Assembly (NCBI RefSeq): GCF_011806425.1
Contig: NZ_JAATOV010000003.1
Location: 496,001-560,000 of the forward strand
From: Thalassospira lucentensis
Lineage (GTDB): Bacteria > Pseudomonadota > Alphaproteobacteria > Rhodospirillales > Thalassospiraceae
Length of the DNA stretch: 64,000 bases
Direction of reading: 5' to 3'
Shown here: positions 63,690 through 64,000 of the stretch, one piece after another
Position numbering within the stretch: position 1 is the stretch's first letter
How the letters are laid out: the number at the start of each line of letters is the position of its first letter
The notes under the pieces: generated by a model
Database searches by the model: none
Told to the model about the DNA's origin: nothing
The model's input: the letters and a program-made list of their open reading frames with translations, nothing else
Translations under genes and position numbers: made by a program

Positions 63690-64000
63690 ATGCATGACGC
63701 CCCAGCCCCCGAAACAAGTGCCAATCGTTTATGGACCGGTTTACGGCGTGGCTTACGCCGCAAATGCCCCAATTGCGGGCATGGCTTCGCCTTTAACGGT
63801 TATCTGGCCCTGCGTTCCCAATGCGAAGTCTGCGAACACCCGATTGGTGAATATCGCTGCGACGATGCCCCACCCTATTTCACCATTTTTCTGGTTGGGC
63901 ACATTGTGGTGGGCGGTGCACTGACGATGGAGCAATCCATGAGTCCGTCACTGGCGCTTCAATTGTCGGTCTGGCTGCCGACCACGGTTATTCTGTGCCT
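63690..64000 (+). CDS. DUF983 family membrane protein, 3' truncated by the window edge
   Basis: Open from the ATG at 63690 (TAGGAG 11 bases upstream) to the last base, at least 103 codons. It starts MHDAPAPETSANRLWTG, then has two CxxC pairs in CPNCG (about residue 26) and CEVCEH, forming a zinc-ribbon-like unit, followed by DDAPPYFTIFLVGHIVVGG, the start of the TM region. This matches the alphaproteobacterial DUF983 proteins often found after rnr. Biochemical role unknown. The frame is easily missed as it has no stop within the window. Confidence 0.88.
   Translation, partial: MHDAPAPETSANRLWTGLRRGLRRKCPNCGHGFAFNGYLALRSQCEVCEHPIGEYRCDDAPPYFTIFLVGHIVVGGALTMEQSMSPSLALQLSVWLPTTVILC

Noticed and set aside
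1-64000. Search for CRISPR arrays, insertion sequences, phage genes or integrases
   Set aside because: No regular repeat-spacer pattern, transposase motif or integrase was seen; the tRNA-Ser has no adjacent att-like direct repeat that I could find.

Overview
The window looks like a chromosomal segment of a free-living, probably marine alphaproteobacterium of the Rhodospirillales type; Thalassospira-like is my best guess, from gene content and protein style only. Supporting signs are an aapJQMP-type amino acid transporter, GatCAB, a pyrB / inactive-dihydroorotase pair, and the order plsY-dprA-topA-rnr-DUF983. GC content is moderate, genes are densely packed with many 1-4 base overlaps, and intrinsic terminators are clear. 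I see no insertion sequence, prophage, integrase or CRISPR array. Base composition and gene style look uniform, so I read it as core plus metabolic-accessory genome rather than an island.

Layout. 1-6.6 kb: 3' part of acetoacetyl-CoA synthetase, then aapJQMP for polar L-amino acids. 6.7-9.3 kb: an orphan MlaF-like ATPase whose Walker B glutamate and H-loop histidine are both asparagine, a GlpR-like DeoR repressor and a LysR regulator. 9.6-15.9 kb: a Liv-type ABC transporter followed by a GMC flavoprotein oxidoreductase. 16-26.8 kb: a nucleotide/nucleoside scavenging block. A secreted 5'-nucleotidase faces a BMP-type nucleoside ABC transporter, followed by cytidine deaminase, purine nucleoside phosphorylase and thymidine phosphorylase; a pseudouridine-kinase-like PfkB gene lies next to it. 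26.9-32.8 kb: a stand-alone Lrp/AsnC effector domain, a secreted LPPGIA-repeat protein, tRNA-Ser(GCT), a small unknown protein, an MFS exporter with a GlxA-type regulator, a striking nested inverted repeat and a large unknown helical protein. 33-36.7 kb: pqiABC. 36.8-41 kb: ArgP-like regulator (apparent ATT start) divergent from an ArgO/LysE exporter, thymidine kinase, and a LysR divergent from a DJ-1/PfpI protein. 41-44.3 kb: gatCAB. 44.6-49.9 kb: a Pot-type ABC operon whose two permeases are both greatly enlarged. 50.2-52.8 kb: ruvX, a VOC protein and an AEC carrier. 53-62.6 kb: pyrB, a pyrC homologue without its metal ligands, plsY, dprA, topA and rnr. 62.7-64 kb: an HPt / pseudo-receiver protein and the start of a DUF983 gene.

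How the genes work together. The cell appears built for scavenging: at least four ABC importers (polar amino acids, a Liv-type substrate, nucleosides, a Pot-type substrate) sit beside the matching catabolic enzymes. The nucleoside block reads as one pathway: nucleotides are dephosphorylated in the periplasm, nucleosides imported, then deaminated and phosphorolysed. Thymidine kinase offers a salvage branch and pyrB the de novo branch.

The items I most want checked are the doubly substituted ATPase, the enlarged Pot permeases, the pseudo-dihydroorotase, the pseudo-receiver, the nested inverted repeat near 31 kb, and the hairpin abutting the dprA start. Where several starts were possible I chose by Shine-Dalgarno spacing and family N-termini.
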